Part shown: positions 49,813 to 60,469 of the stretch, in pieces
How positions within the stretch are numbered: position 1 is the first letter of the stretch
Layout of the letters: each line of letters starts with the position of its first letter
From: CAZJHX01 sp964545715
GTDB taxonomy: Bacteria > Myxococcota_A > UBA9042 > GCA-2863065
Direction of reading: 5' to 3'
NCBI GenBank assembly: GCA_964545715.1
Contig: CAZJHX010000025.1
Span: 1-64,000 of the forward strand
DNA: 64,000 nt
Notes under the pieces: generated by a model
The model's database searches: none
Seen by the model: the letters and a program-made list of their open reading frames with translations, nothing else
What the model was told of the DNA's origin: nothing
Translations under genes and position numbers: made by a program

Positions 49813-49841
49813 ATTATAGCAACGGCGATCGAGTCCCACAA
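49813..49841 (-). promoter_or_regulatory. Strong sigma70-type promoter, probable leaderless start
   Basis: TTGTGG (49841-49836), 17-bp spacer, TATAAT (49818-49813). The expected start of transcription, 7 bp beyond the -10, falls on the A of the ATG at 49806, so the mRNA would be leaderless. The best promoter match seen in the window. Confidence 0.65.
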
Positions 49842-49880
49842 GCAGATCGATCGTTCGGAAGTGGCTAAAGCTAAGCGGTT

Positions 49881-51179
49881 TCAGCCTTCCCAGGGATAGA
49901 TTACAACGCCACTCAAAATCTTCGGGAAGAAGTACGTGCTCTTCTGCGGCATCCGCTGGCCGGCCGCCGCGACCTCCGCCACGTGACGGGCGTTGGGCGC
50001 GGGCAGTAAAAAACCGACTTGATAGTCTCCGGTGCCCATCTTGGTGAGAAACGTCGACTCATTTTTGATGTAGTCCACGTTGCTCTGAGCGGCCAGCGCG
50101 GCGGCGTCGATTCCGAGCGTGCGATCGAGCACCAGCCGGTGGAGAACCGTGACGTCCAGGGAGCGCAGAGGCTCTCTTTCCTTGATCAGCGACAACGCGC
50201 GCGCCTGCTTGGCGGGGTCCAGGCCGAACGTCCAGCCGGTCCGATCCGGGAACACGGCGCCGTAGATCGCCTGTCCGGTGTCGGCCGCATGCTCAGCCAT
50301 GCACGCCTTCATCTCGGCCAGCGACTCGCCACGGAGCGGGCGGCGCTCAAAGAGCTCATCCAGGCGCTCGACAAAGTTGCCCGCCGAGAAGCCGGCCACG
50401 TCGCGCACCAGCCGATGGATCGGGTACACCACCGTGCCCGGGTCCGCCATGTTGGCCAGGTAGATCGCCGCGTAGTTGGCCGGGACGTCGTCGGTCCCCA
50501 GGCGCTCACGCTGCTGATCGCGATAGTGCAGGCTGGTCTCGTAGCGATGATGGCCGTCCGCGATGAGCAGCGTGCGGGACTCAAAAAACGCGGCGATGCC
50601 GGCGGCGATCTCGGCGTCGCTGGTCACCCACACCGCGTGGTCCACGCCGTCGTCACTGTGGGCCGTCATCAGCGGCGCGCCCTCGGTCACGCGGGCCAGG
50701 AGCGCGTCCACCTGAAACTCGGGATCGTCATACACGGTGAACACCTGGCTGGCCGTGGCGCCCGTGGACGTGAACAGGCTCAAGCGGTCCTCTTTGGGGC
50801 CGCGCAGCGTGTACTCGTGCGGCAGGATGATCCCCGCGTCAAAGGCCTCCAACCGCACACCGGCGATCAAACCCTTGCGGGTCGTGGGCGCGCCGTCCGG
50901 CCCCGGAAACGTCTGGTGATAGATGGTGAAGCCGGGCTCGCCGTCGCGAACCAGCGTGCCCTGCTCCAGCCAGCCGCGATAGATATCCGCCGCGTGGGCG
51001 TACTTGTCTTCGTCGTCAGGCGCCTCAGGCAGGTCGATCTCCACCACGTTGGCCGGGTTGCGGCCGGCCAGGTCGGCACGGAAGACCGGGTCGATTACAT
51101 CGTACGGTGGCGCCAGCAGGTCGCTCTGGTCGCCCGTCTGGGAGTATCGAACGCCAATAAAGGGTCGCACGTCAGCCAT
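49881..51179 (-). CDS. DUF1015 family protein
   Basis: 432 aa. It matches the family at its start (VRPFIGVRY, LLAPPYDVIDP) and at the central LLIADGHHRYETSLHYRD. DUF1015 members are cytosolic; some relatives have serine-kinase (SerK-like) activity, but that is not shown for bacterial members such as this. It overlaps tsaC by 8 bp and ends the housekeeping series. Confidence 0.87.
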   Translation of the reverse strand: MADVRPFIGVRYSQTGDQSDLLAPPYDVIDPVFRADLAGRNPANVVEIDLPEAPDDEDKYAHAADIYRGWLEQGTLVRDGEPGFTIYHQTFPGPDGAPTTRKGLIAGVRLEAFDAGIILPHEYTLRGPKEDRLSLFTSTGATASQVFTVYDDPEFQVDALLARVTEGAPLMTAHSDDGVDHAVWVTSDAEIAAGIAAFFESRTLLIADGHHRYETSLHYRDQQRERLGTDDVPANYAAIYLANMADPGTVVYPIHRLVRDVAGFSAGNFVERLDELFERRPLRGESLAEMKACMAEHAADTGQAIYGAVFPDRTGWTFGLDPAKQARALSLIKEREPLRSLDVTVLHRLVLDRTLGIDAAALAAQSNVDYIKNESTFLTKMGTGDYQVGFLLPAPNARHVAEVAAAGQRMPQKSTYFFPKILSGVVIYPWEG

Positions 51180-51771
51180 CGAGATCTCCTTTGAGCACGT
51201 CGTTCAAGACGCTCTTGCTTACCGCACCGGCGCGAATGAGTCGAGGCCTGCCGGTCAGGTCCACGGCAACCACCGTACTGGCCCCGCCCGACGGCTCCGG
51301 TGGGCCCTCCGCGACCGCGTCCACGCCCGCTCGAATCGATGCCGGCACCTCCGCCAGCGACAGTGGCGCCGGCGTCCCGGTGAGGTTGGCGCTGGTCGAC
51401 ACCAGCCACGCCCCGGTGGCTTCGATCAAGGCCGCCGCAACCGGATGCGTCGCCAGCCTCAAGCCCACCAGTCCCTCCTGCCCTACCAGCGCGGGGGGCA
51501 CGGTGGACGCCGCCGGCAGCAACAACGTCAGCTCACCGGGCCACAGCGCGTCCATCAGGCGCTCTGCGGCCTCCGGAAGTGGATCGGCGAGCGCACGCAC
51601 CGCCTCCATGTCGCGCACCAGCATGAGAAACGGGCTTGTGGCCGCGCGACCCTTCAGCGCCTGCACGCGCTCGATGACGCCGGGCTGACGTGCGTCACCG
51701 CCGATGCCCCACAAAGTGCGCGTCGGGTACAGAACGACACCGCCCTGCACGATGGCCTGCACGGCGTCCAT
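51172..51771 (-). CDS. tsaC: L-threonylcarbamoyladenylate synthase (YrdC/Sua5 domain)
   Basis: 199 aa, single YrdC domain. YPTRTLWGIGGDA is the substrate-binding start (usual PTETVYGLG), with IERVQALKGR and FLMLV for nucleotide binding and STSANLTGTPAP near the end. It makes threonylcarbamoyl-AMP for the t6A modification of ANN-decoding tRNAs. The 'RTLW' in place of 'ETVY' is within known variation. It follows the Nnr gene by 6 bp. Confidence 0.88.
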   Translation of the reverse strand: MDAVQAIVQGGVVLYPTRTLWGIGGDARQPGVIERVQALKGRAATSPFLMLVRDMEAVRALADPLPEAAERLMDALWPGELTLLLPAASTVPPALVGQEGLVGLRLATHPVAAALIEATGAWLVSTSANLTGTPAPLSLAEVPASIRAGVDAVAEGPPEPSGGASTVVAVDLTGRPRLIRAGAVSKSVLNDVLKGDLDG

Positions 51772-51777
51772 TGCGCG

Positions 51778-53256
51778 TTAGTCCTCTGTCGGGCTCAGCA
51801 CGTGCGGCAGCTCAGCGATCAGGTCGGACGCGATGACGCTCTCCTGGCCAAGACGCTGCGCTGCGCGATCGCCCGCCAGGCCGTGCAAATAGACCGCCGT
51901 GCGAGAGGCGTCGACCACGTCCAGACGCGGCAGAAATGCGGCGATGATCCCCGCCAGAACGTCCCCGCTGCCCGCCGTCGCCATGCCCGGGTTGCCGTTC
52001 CGGTTGATCCACGCGACATCTCCCGGCGCTGCGATCAGCGTCTTCGATCCCTTCAGCACCACGCAAGCCCCCGTCGCCTCGATGAGGCCGGCCAGCCCGG
52101 CAAAGCGGTTGCCCTGCAGCTTGGCCGTGCTGACGTCCAGCATGCGCGCCGCCTCGCCCGGGTGAGGGGTGATCACGGCGGGGCTCGGCAGCTCGGGGTC
52201 CAGGTGGTCCAGTGCACCGGCATCAGCGACAACCGGCACGCCGCTGTTCAAAGCGGCTGCGACGGCCGCCTTCGCGCCCTCGCCCTCCAGGCCCGGACCG
52301 ATGAGGATGACGTCGCGGCCCTCACAGGCTGCGGCCACGTCTCCCGACTGGATCATCAGCTCCGGCACGCGCCCCTCCAGCGCCGCCTGGCTGCGCTCGT
52401 CGGTGAGGATGGTCACAAGTCCTGCGCCCGCACGCAGCGCCGCCATGCCGGCCAGCAGCACCGCGCCCGTCTTGCCCGGGCTGCCGCCGATGATGAGCAG
52501 GTTGCCGTACTGCCCTTTGTGCGTGTTCTGCAGACGCGGCGGCAGGTAGGGTGGCGTGAGATCGTCGTTGGTGTACACGCCGGGGTCGACATGCTCGATA
52601 ACGTCCGGCGGGATGCCGATGTCGATGACCGCCAGCTCCCCCGCGTAATCGCAGCCCGGGTGAATGAGCAGACCGCGCTTGGGCAGCGCAAACGTCACGG
52701 TCAGATCGGCCATCACGGCGCGCCCCATGACCCACCCGGTGTCCGACGAGATGCCGGACGGCAGGTCGACCGCCACGATCATCGCCTCGGCCTGATTGAT
52801 CCGGTCGATGACCTGCCGGGCCAGGCCGCGCACCTCGGCCTCCAGCCCGGTGCCCAGGATGGCGTCCACGATCAGCGGCGCCGCGTCCAAAAGGGCCTCG
52901 GCGTCCTTGTTCCAGCTCTCCGACAGCTCGATCACGTCAATGCCGAGCATGTCGACCGCGTCCAGCTGAGTGAGCGCGTCACCGCCGACCCCGTCGCGAG
53001 CGCCGACCAGGATGCAGTATGTGTCGATGCCCCAGCCGCTGAGACAGCGCGCGATGACAAAGCCGTCGCCACCGTTGTTGCCGCGCCCGCAGACGACGGC
53101 CACCGGACCGCCATCCAGGTCGGCGTAGACGTCGCGCGCCAGCTCGGCCACACCCCGCCCCGCGTTCTCCATGAGCACCACTCCGGCGATGCCGGCGTCC
53201 TCGATGGTGATCTGGTCCATCGCGCGCATCTGGGCGGCGGTGACGACCGCCGTCAT
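51778..53256 (-). CDS. Bifunctional NAD(P)H-hydrate epimerase/ADP-dependent dehydratase
   Basis: 492 aa. The N-terminal YjeF_N epimerase domain (about 1-215) has VCGRGNNGGDGFVIAR and VDLPSGISSDTG. The C-terminal ribokinase-like dehydratase domain (about 230-490) has NLLIIGGSPGKTGAVLLAG, VITPHPGEAARM and GSGDVLAGIIAAFL with the catalytic Asp. The fused enzyme repairs damaged (hydrated) NADH and NADPH. The start overlaps the glmM stop by four bases. Confidence 0.93.
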   Translation of the reverse strand: MTAVVTAAQMRAMDQITIEDAGIAGVVLMENAGRGVAELARDVYADLDGGPVAVVCGRGNNGGDGFVIARCLSGWGIDTYCILVGARDGVGGDALTQLDAVDMLGIDVIELSESWNKDAEALLDAAPLIVDAILGTGLEAEVRGLARQVIDRINQAEAMIVAVDLPSGISSDTGWVMGRAVMADLTVTFALPKRGLLIHPGCDYAGELAVIDIGIPPDVIEHVDPGVYTNDDLTPPYLPPRLQNTHKGQYGNLLIIGGSPGKTGAVLLAGMAALRAGAGLVTILTDERSQAALEGRVPELMIQSGDVAAACEGRDVILIGPGLEGEGAKAAVAAALNSGVPVVADAGALDHLDPELPSPAVITPHPGEAARMLDVSTAKLQGNRFAGLAGLIEATGACVVLKGSKTLIAAPGDVAWINRNGNPGMATAGSGDVLAGIIAAFLPRLDVVDASRTAVYLHGLAGDRAAQRLGQESVIASDLIAELPHVLSPTED

Positions 53257-54608
53257 TCGGCGCTCGCGGGAGCAAATGTGGCGGCGATCGTCTCCGCGTG
53301 CTCCAGGATCTGGCCCTCGTCGACCCCCTCCAACATCACGCGCACCTTGGACTCGGTGCCGGAGTAGCGCACCAGCACGCGGCCGGTGTCGCCCAGGTCC
53401 GTCTCGGCCGCGCCGATCGCCGCCATCACGTCGGGCAGCTCTGTGATCGGCGGCTTGGACGCCACGTTCTTGTTGATCAGCACCTGGGGCACCCGATCCA
53501 TCACGCGCGCCAGCTCCGACAGCGGCTTGTCCTCCTGCAGCATGACCTGAATCGTCTTGAGCGCCGCGACAACCCCGTCACCGGTGGTCATGTGGTCCAG
53601 GAAGATGATGTGGCCGCTCTGCTCGCCACCCAGGTTGTAGCCGCCGCGGCGCATCTCAGCGACGACGTTGCGGTCACCCACGCTGGTCCGCAGCATGTTG
53701 ATGTCCGCCCGGCGCATGGCGATCTCCAGCCCCAGGTTGCTCATGACGGTCGCCACCAGCGTGTCGTTGGCCAGCTTGCCGGACTTCTTCATGTGCAGCG
53801 CGGTCAGCGCCATCAGCTGGTCGCCATCTACGACGTTGCCGTGCTCGTCCGCCACAATGACCCGGTCCGCGTCGCCGTCCAGAGACAGGCCCAGGTCGGC
53901 ATCAAACGTCCGCACCGCGTCGCACATCGACTCGGGATACAGCGAGCCGCAGCCGGCGTTGATGTTGGTCCCGTTGGGCTTGTTGCCGATCACGAAGACC
54001 TTGGCGCCAAGCTCCTGAAACACGGCCGGCGCCACGCGATACGCGGCGCCGTGGGCACAGTCCACAACGATGCGCATGCCGTCCAGGTGCATGTTCTTGG
54101 CCATCACAGCCTTGAGAAAGACGACGTAGCGCGCCCACGACTCATCGATTTGGTGCGCTTTGCCCAGCTGCTCTCGGGTCTTGCCGGCGTCGTGGAACGC
54201 GTCCTCCAACACCATCTGCTCGATGTCGCTTTCGACCGCGTCCGGCAACTTGAACCCGTCGTGCCCAAACAGCTTGATGCCGTTGTCGTAGTACGGGTTG
54301 TGCGACGCGGAGATGACCACCCCGGCGTTGGCGCGCATGCTCTTGGTAATGAACGCGATGCCGGGAGTCGGCAGCGGGCCGGTAAACCAGACGTCCGCGC
54401 CCATCGCGTTCACGCCGGCAGCCAGCGCCTGCTCGAAGATGTATCCGCTCAGGCGCGTGTCTTTGCCGATGACGATGCGCGCCCGGTGCCCGTCGGACTC
54501 CTGAAAGTGCGCTCCAAGCGCGCGACCCAGCCGCAGCGCCATATCGGGTGTCATGGGCGGGACATTCGCCTCGCCACGGATGCCGTCAGTACCGAAGAGT
54601 GCAGCCAT
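53253..54608 (-). CDS. glmM: Phosphoglucosamine mutase
   Basis: 451 aa. FGTDGIRGEAN at the N-terminus, the active-site phosphoserine Ser102 in VISASHNPYYDNG, the Mg-binding DGDADR loop (LGLSLDGDADRVIV), and the sugar-recognition GGEQSGH are all present. It converts glucosamine-6-P to glucosamine-1-P for UDP-GlcNAc and cell-wall synthesis. It follows folP by 15 bp; the ftsH-folP-glmM order is widespread in bacteria. Confidence 0.96.
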   Translation of the reverse strand: MAALFGTDGIRGEANVPPMTPDMALRLGRALGAHFQESDGHRARIVIGKDTRLSGYIFEQALAAGVNAMGADVWFTGPLPTPGIAFITKSMRANAGVVISASHNPYYDNGIKLFGHDGFKLPDAVESDIEQMVLEDAFHDAGKTREQLGKAHQIDESWARYVVFLKAVMAKNMHLDGMRIVVDCAHGAAYRVAPAVFQELGAKVFVIGNKPNGTNINAGCGSLYPESMCDAVRTFDADLGLSLDGDADRVIVADEHGNVVDGDQLMALTALHMKKSGKLANDTLVATVMSNLGLEIAMRRADINMLRTSVGDRNVVAEMRRGGYNLGGEQSGHIIFLDHMTTGDGVVAALKTIQVMLQEDKPLSELARVMDRVPQVLINKNVASKPPITELPDVMAAIGAAETDLGDTGRVLVRYSGTESKVRVMLEGVDEGQILEHAETIAATFAPASAE

Positions 54609-54623
54609 AGGCGGCTACAACTA

Positions 54624-55475
54624 TCATGTCGTCTGGTGAAACCCCAAGCCTGCGACCGCATCGGCCACCAACACGACGTCCCGCAGCGCGGCCACGTCAT
54701 GAACCCTGACGACCCTGGCACCGGCCAGGATGCACGCCGTCACAGCGGCCGCCGTCCCCATCAGCCGCTCATCGACCGGACGGCCTGTCAGCGGCTTCAG
54801 AAACGACTTGCGGCTCACGCCCATCAGCACGGGCAGCCCGACGTCCTGCCCGATCGCACCGCACGCACGTATCAGCGCCAGGTTGTGCTCCAGGCGCTTG
54901 CCGAACCCGATGCCGGGATCGACCAGTATGCGCTCGCGCACCACACCGGCCTGCACCGCCGTGTCGACCGCAGCGGCCAGGTGTCCGGTCACCTGCCGCA
55001 CGACATCGCTGTAGCTGGGGTCCTCTTGCATCGTCTCCGGGCTGCCCTGCATGTGCATCAGGCACACCCAGGCGTCCGCCGCCGCAGCCACCCCCGCCAT
55101 CGCCGGATCGCCGTTGAACGCCGTCACGTCGTTGACCATCGTGGCGCCCGCCTCCAGCGCGGCCTCTGCGACCGCCGCCTTGGCCGTGTCGATGCTGATC
55201 GGGGCATCACAGCGCTCCCGCAAACCGCGGATCACGGGCAGGACCCGGGCCAGCTCCTCGGCAACGCCCACAGCCGCCGCACCCGGACGAGTCGATTCGC
55301 CCCCCACGTCCAGGATGTCCGCGCCGTCGTCAACCAGGCGCAGGCCCTGATCCACGGCATCGCGCGTCGCTAGAAAGCGGCCGCCGTCGCTAAATGAGTC
55401 GGGTGTGACGTTGATGACGCCCATGATGAGCGTCCTGCCCTCAGAGATGAGGGCCTCCAAGGACGCCGAGGACAT
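54624..55475 (-). CDS. folP: Dihydropteroate synthase
   Basis: 283 aa. MGVINVTPDSFSDGG, GGESTRPGA and VDPGIGFGKRLEHN are the conserved TIM-barrel motifs. It joins p-aminobenzoate to the pterin pyrophosphate in folate synthesis. The ATG at 55475 lies inside the left arm of an inverted-repeat element (55468-55655), and the sequence just before it (GAGAACATCTAG) is a poor ribosome-binding site. The corresponding right arm carries AGAGGA at good spacing from an equivalent ATGTCCTCGGC. Expression may therefore depend on coupling to the 55-codon frame in the element, which stops directly at this ATG. Confidence 0.94.
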   Translation of the reverse strand: MSSASLEALISEGRTLIMGVINVTPDSFSDGGRFLATRDAVDQGLRLVDDGADILDVGGESTRPGAAAVGVAEELARVLPVIRGLRERCDAPISIDTAKAAVAEAALEAGATMVNDVTAFNGDPAMAGVAAAADAWVCLMHMQGSPETMQEDPSYSDVVRQVTGHLAAAVDTAVQAGVVRERILVDPGIGFGKRLEHNLALIRACGAIGQDVGLPVLMGVSRKSFLKPLTGRPVDERLMGTAAAVTACILAGARVVRVHDVAALRDVVLVADAVAGLGFHQTT

Positions 55476-55654
55476 CTAGATGTTCTCGGCGGAAAGGGTG
55501 ACACCTTGGCGCGGACGGCTCGTCGCCTCGCAAGGCGGGCGAGCGAAGGCGGGGTGGTGCCCCGTCGAGCGAGAGCGAAGCGACCCAACGCAGCGAGGTG
55601 GCGAGGCGGCCCGCCAATGGGTCGCCATTTCTGCCGAGGACATCTAGATGTCCT

Positions 55655-55655
<1 letters not shown>
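55468..55655. repeat. MITE-like inverted-repeat element between ftsH and folP
   Basis: The 35-bp arms (55468-55502 and 55621-55655) are inverted copies matching at 31 of 35 positions. Each arm also contains the same 19-bp direct repeat GCCGAGGACATCTAGATGT (55465-55483 and 55633-55651) because the core ACATCTAGATGT is itself a palindrome. The 118 bp between the arms is GC-rich with recurrent GCGAGCGAAG-like words. On the minus strand a 55-codon frame runs through the element (55643-55476), starting MSSAEMATHWRAAS and stopping next to the folP ATG. The right end touches the last base of the ftsH stop codon. No transposase is encoded, so this is at most a non-autonomous element. Confidence 0.65.
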
Positions 55656-57631
<1,976 letters not shown>

Positions 57632-57642
57632 TGCGTCACGCC

Positions 57643-58578
57643 TTAAGCCGGGTCACGGCCACTATCGATGAATACTAAGCAACCGTCTTGGTTTGGCAAC
57701 CCTTTAGCTCTCAGTTTGCCGATCACAACTGTCTTGCCACCTTCTAATTGGACAGCACCACCCCGCCCGTGGATGAGGCGCGTGATGGCTGCCATCCGCT
57801 CTGCCGTGATCGGCACTTTTGCCGCGGCCCTTAAGATATGCGGCACCAACCCCGCATGAGTTTGTCTTAAAGGCGTCACTGCAAGGCCGTATTCCTCCAG
57901 GTGCGCAGCCGCGGCAGCCTCGATGAAGGCGCGATCCGATCGCGCTGAGTCGGCCAGGCGGGTCAGCGCACGCCGAATATTGGGCTGAAAGTCGCTCGAC
58001 AGCAGCGGCAGCAGCACATGGCGCACTCGGTTTCTCAGCGGGTCCGTCGACGCGTTGGACGGGTCCGTCCGAAATGGCTGCTCACGCGCGCTGAGATAGT
58101 CCAGCACCTCCGCCCGCGTCACGGCCAGCAGCGGCCGGATGTACACGCCACGACGCGGCGGAATCGCCGACAGCCCCGACAGGCCCGTGCCCCGGAGCAC
58201 CCGCAGCAGCACCGTCTCCGCCTGGTCGTCCGCGGTGTGCCCCGTCGCGATGGCGGGCGCCCCCAGCGCCTCGAAGGCCGCGTACCGTCCCTGCCGCAGG
58301 TCATCTTCGCTGCCCGACCCCGGCGCGCACGTCAGCGCGTGAAAGGGCACCCCCAAAGCCTGCGCCAGCTGCCCGACAAACGCCGCGTCCTCGCCGGTCT
58401 CGGGACGGGTCCCGTGGTCGACGTGCGCGAGCTCCAGCTCGTACCGCAAGCCGTGGAGCGCCAGCGCCAGCGACACTGAGTCGGCGCCGCCACTGACGGC
58501 AGCTACCACCCGCCCGCCGGCCTCAAGGAGCTGCTGGCTTTGGATCTGCTGTCTTACTTTTTGGAGAAAGCCATGCAC
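57643..58578 (-). CDS. tilS: tRNA(Ile)-lysidine synthase
   Basis: 311 aa from a GTG at 58578, chosen because GGAG precedes it by 7 bases; an ATG at 58614 would lengthen the overlap with the upstream gene to 92 bp. The PP-loop AAVSGGADSVSLAL (about residue 24), VDHGTRPE, and GHTADDQAETVLLR are the N-type ATPase motifs of TilS. It converts C34 of the CAU-anticodon isoleucine tRNA to lysidine and is essential in most bacteria. The C-terminal domain is short compared with E. coli. The start lies 56 bp inside the previous gene. Confidence 0.92.
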   Translation of the reverse strand: MHGFLQKVRQQIQSQQLLEAGGRVVAAVSGGADSVSLALALHGLRYELELAHVDHGTRPETGEDAAFVGQLAQALGVPFHALTCAPGSGSEDDLRQGRYAAFEALGAPAIATGHTADDQAETVLLRVLRGTGLSGLSAIPPRRGVYIRPLLAVTRAEVLDYLSAREQPFRTDPSNASTDPLRNRVRHVLLPLLSSDFQPNIRRALTRLADSARSDRAFIEAAAAAHLEEYGLAVTPLRQTHAGLVPHILRAAAKVPITAERMAAITRLIHGRGGAVQLEGGKTVVIGKLRAKGLPNQDGCLVFIDSGRDPA

Positions 58579-59281
58579 CAAGGGTCTCCGCGTCGATCGC
58601 CAGCGACCGCTCATCGGAGTCGGGCGCGCGCCGGTAGTTTATGCCCAGCAGGCTGCCGTCGGCCGCCAAAAGCGCCGTTCCGTGAGCAAACCGGATGTCG
58701 TTTATATACACGCCCTTCACCGGCGCCTTGTCAGGATCGATCACATTTACGACCAGCCCTTTGCGTAGCGTCGGAAACTGCGCATGCAGCCCATCTACCG
58801 CAAACACGGGCGTTGTCCGCTTTAGCTCGATGGTGCTGTTCAGCGCCAACGCGACCAGCTCCGCCCGCAGCCAGAAGTCATCGCACGTGAGCTCTCCGAT
58901 CGCGCCGTCTCCCAGCGTCACCGCCTTATCCACCCGCACCCACCGGCCCGACGGCGAGCGCAGGTCAATGCGCACCGCCTCCTTTGCGATCGGCCCGGAC
59001 GTCAGCAACCGCGCCCGCCCCCCCTTCGGACCAGCCACCGCCACGGCAAACCCGATGATCGGCTGCGCGGTCGACGGGTCCAGGTGTGCCGGCATCTTCT
59101 TGTAGGCGCGCAACGGCACAACGCTGCGCTGCATCGAGCGCGCGAAAGCCCGGCCGGCTTCGTAGTTGAAGAGGAGCTCGTTGAGGCGATCGGCGTGCGC
59201 CGGACCGGCCAGCAAGCAAGCCGCCAGGCACAAAAACAGCAGCCTAGAAGTGATAGAAGCCTGTGATCTTGTCGTCCTCAC
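58523..59281 (-). CDS. Secreted hypothetical protein, possible trypsin-fold domain
   Basis: 252 aa starting with GTG at 59281, inside the end of the upstream gene. It has a long signal peptide (ending LLAGPAHA, about residue 30). The body is beta-rich: GFAVAVAGPKGGRARLLTSGP, RVDKAVTLGDGAIGELTCD, and GTALLAADGSLLGINYR. The last resembles the 'G..G.PLl...G.lVGI' end of trypsin-like serine protease folds, but no catalytic Ser-Asp-His set is clear, so a non-catalytic relative is the most I would suggest. It is the second gene of the run that leads into tilS-ftsH. Confidence 0.6.
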   Translation of the reverse strand: MRTTRSQASITSRLLFLCLAACLLAGPAHADRLNELLFNYEAGRAFARSMQRSVVPLRAYKKMPAHLDPSTAQPIIGFAVAVAGPKGGRARLLTSGPIAKEAVRIDLRSPSGRWVRVDKAVTLGDGAIGELTCDDFWLRAELVALALNSTIELKRTTPVFAVDGLHAQFPTLRKGLVVNVIDPDKAPVKGVYINDIRFAHGTALLAADGSLLGINYRRAPDSDERSLAIDAETLGAWLSPKSKTADPKPAAP

Positions 59282-59732
59282 CCGTGGAGAACAGCACGAT
59301 CGCGTGCGGGACCTCGTCGCCTTCCAGGTTCTTGATCAGCCACACGCGCGGCGGATTGATGTCGTTGCCGCCGCAGAAATTCTCGGGAATGCGCCGGATC
59401 CACTGCGCCACGTCGGCGTCCTTCTCGCGCCACTCCCGCGACATGTAGCCGAGCTCACGCCCGATCGCAGTGCAGTTGCCTTTCTCGAGCGGCACCTTCT
59501 TGAACGGCTTGCGCAGCTTGCGAAAGACGGTCGTGTAATGCTTGGCGATCTTCTCGGCCACCACCGTGTCGGTGCCCATCGTGCCGTATTTCAGGCCGGT
59601 CTGGACGGTGATCTTGGCGGCGGCAGACCCCTTTCCACGGGTAAACGCAGCGTGCCAGTCATCGCCGATATCGGCGAGCGCAGCGGGCGCGACGAGCATT
59701 ACAGCAATCACGATTGACAAGAGTCGGTTCAT
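59244..59732 (-). CDS. Secreted hypothetical protein
   Basis: 162 aa, ATG at 59732 behind GGGGGTGG. It has a signal peptide (1-20, ending PAALA). The mature protein is mostly helical with basic patches (HYTTVFRKLRKPFKKVPLEKG) and two Cys (GNCTAIG, ENFCGGND), possibly disulfide-linked. It ends in strands (VPHAIVLFSTGEDDKITGFYHF). No family recognised. It overlaps the following gene by 38 bp. The -35 box of the divergent TlpA-like gene overlaps its start. Confidence 0.62.
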   Translation of the reverse strand: MNRLLSIVIAVMLVAPAALADIGDDWHAAFTRGKGSAAAKITVQTGLKYGTMGTDTVVAEKIAKHYTTVFRKLRKPFKKVPLEKGNCTAIGRELGYMSREWREKDADVAQWIRRIPENFCGGNDINPPRVWLIKNLEGDEVPHAIVLFSTGEDDKITGFYHF

Positions 59733-59756
59733 ATCCACCCCCACTGGGCCTATTAT
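59728..59756 (+). promoter_or_regulatory. Candidate promoter of the TlpA-like gene, very short leader
   Basis: TTCATA, 17 bp, TATTAT (4/6 and 5/6 matches). The expected start near 59763 lies 2 nt before a GTG and 8 nt before the ATG of the gene, with no ribosome-binding site between, so translation is probably near-leaderless. Confidence 0.45.
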
Positions 59757-59770
59757 AGCTTGCTGTGCAC

Positions 59771-60262
59771 ATGATCAAGCTCGCAACACCCGCGGTCGTC
59801 ATCATTATGATGGCCCTCAGCGCCCGCTCTGCCGCCGCCGACGGCGGTTTGGAGCTTCGCCGCTTCACGCCCGACGGCACGCTGGCCGACAAGCACGCGG
59901 TCATCACCGGCAAGGACGCGGTGCTGATCGTCGTCTTCGCGACCTGGTGCCAGGCCTGCAATAAAAAGATGGGGATGCTCAACCAGCTGGCCAACGACGT
60001 CCGCGATCGCGGTGTACGCGTGGCCGGCGTCTCCGTGGACGAGAGCCACAAGCCAATCGCAGGCTGGATGGACCGGCACGATCCGGCTTTTCGCGTGTAC
60101 TTTGCCGACGCCGAGGTGCGCGGCGGTCGATCGCTTCTCCGCAGCGTCGGAGTGCTTCCCACCATAGTGCTCGTGTCGACCGAAGGCACGGTACTGCGAC
60201 GCTTTCGCGGCAAGATCTCCGAAGAGGCCCTCCGCGGCGCATTGCGCCCTCTGCTGCATTAG
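59771..60262 (+). CDS. TlpA-like periplasmic thioredoxin-fold protein
   Basis: 163 aa from the ATG at 59771 (a GTG two codons earlier is possible). An N-terminal signal or anchor (about 1-22) precedes a thioredoxin fold with the active site WCQAC (Cys60 and Cys63 by this start) and the cis-Pro region VGVLPTIVLV, followed by TEGTVLRRFRGK. It probably reduces or exchanges disulfides in the periplasm, which suits a genome rich in Cys-repeat secreted proteins; the specific partner is unknown. Confidence 0.85.
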   Translation: MIKLATPAVVIIMMALSARSAAADGGLELRRFTPDGTLADKHAVITGKDAVLIVVFATWCQACNKKMGMLNQLANDVRDRGVRVAGVSVDESHKPIAGWMDRHDPAFRVYFADAEVRGGRSLLRSVGVLPTIVLVSTEGTVLRRFRGKISEEALRGALRPLLH

Positions 60263-60371
60263 CACTGGTAGGACCGCGCAGTCCCTCATTTCAAGACAGC
60301 AAGAAAGGGCGCGTCCGTGCATTTCACGCGGCAACATCGCCCCCGATACGCGGAGCCATCGCGCCGCCCGC

Positions 60372-60458
60372 GATAGGGTATCCGGGACGGCTTTGGCAGC
60401 TCAGACTGCCAAAGACGTCGTAGATAAGTACCCGGGTCGGATAAGGTATCCGGGTCTA
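60372..60458. repeat. Short imperfect repeats and hairpin between convergent genes
   Basis: The 207-bp gap between the TlpA-like gene and plsB holds three imperfect copies of a 16-17-bp word (GATAGGGTATCCGGGAC at 60372, GATAAGTACCCGGGTC at 60423, GATAAGGTATCCGGGTC at 60440). It also holds a perfect 9-bp hairpin, CTTTGGCAG/CTGCCAAAG with a 6-nt loop, at 60391-60414. No T-tracts. It may be a bidirectional terminator or protein-binding repeats; no gene is seen here. Confidence 0.5.
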
Positions 60459-60469
60459 GAGACCTCAAT

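Noticed and set aside
55476..55643. The 55-codon frame between ftsH and folP as an independent gene
   Set aside because: Its ends fall in the inverted-repeat arms and the translation is compositionally biased; better explained as read-through of a repeat element, so it is described within that element.
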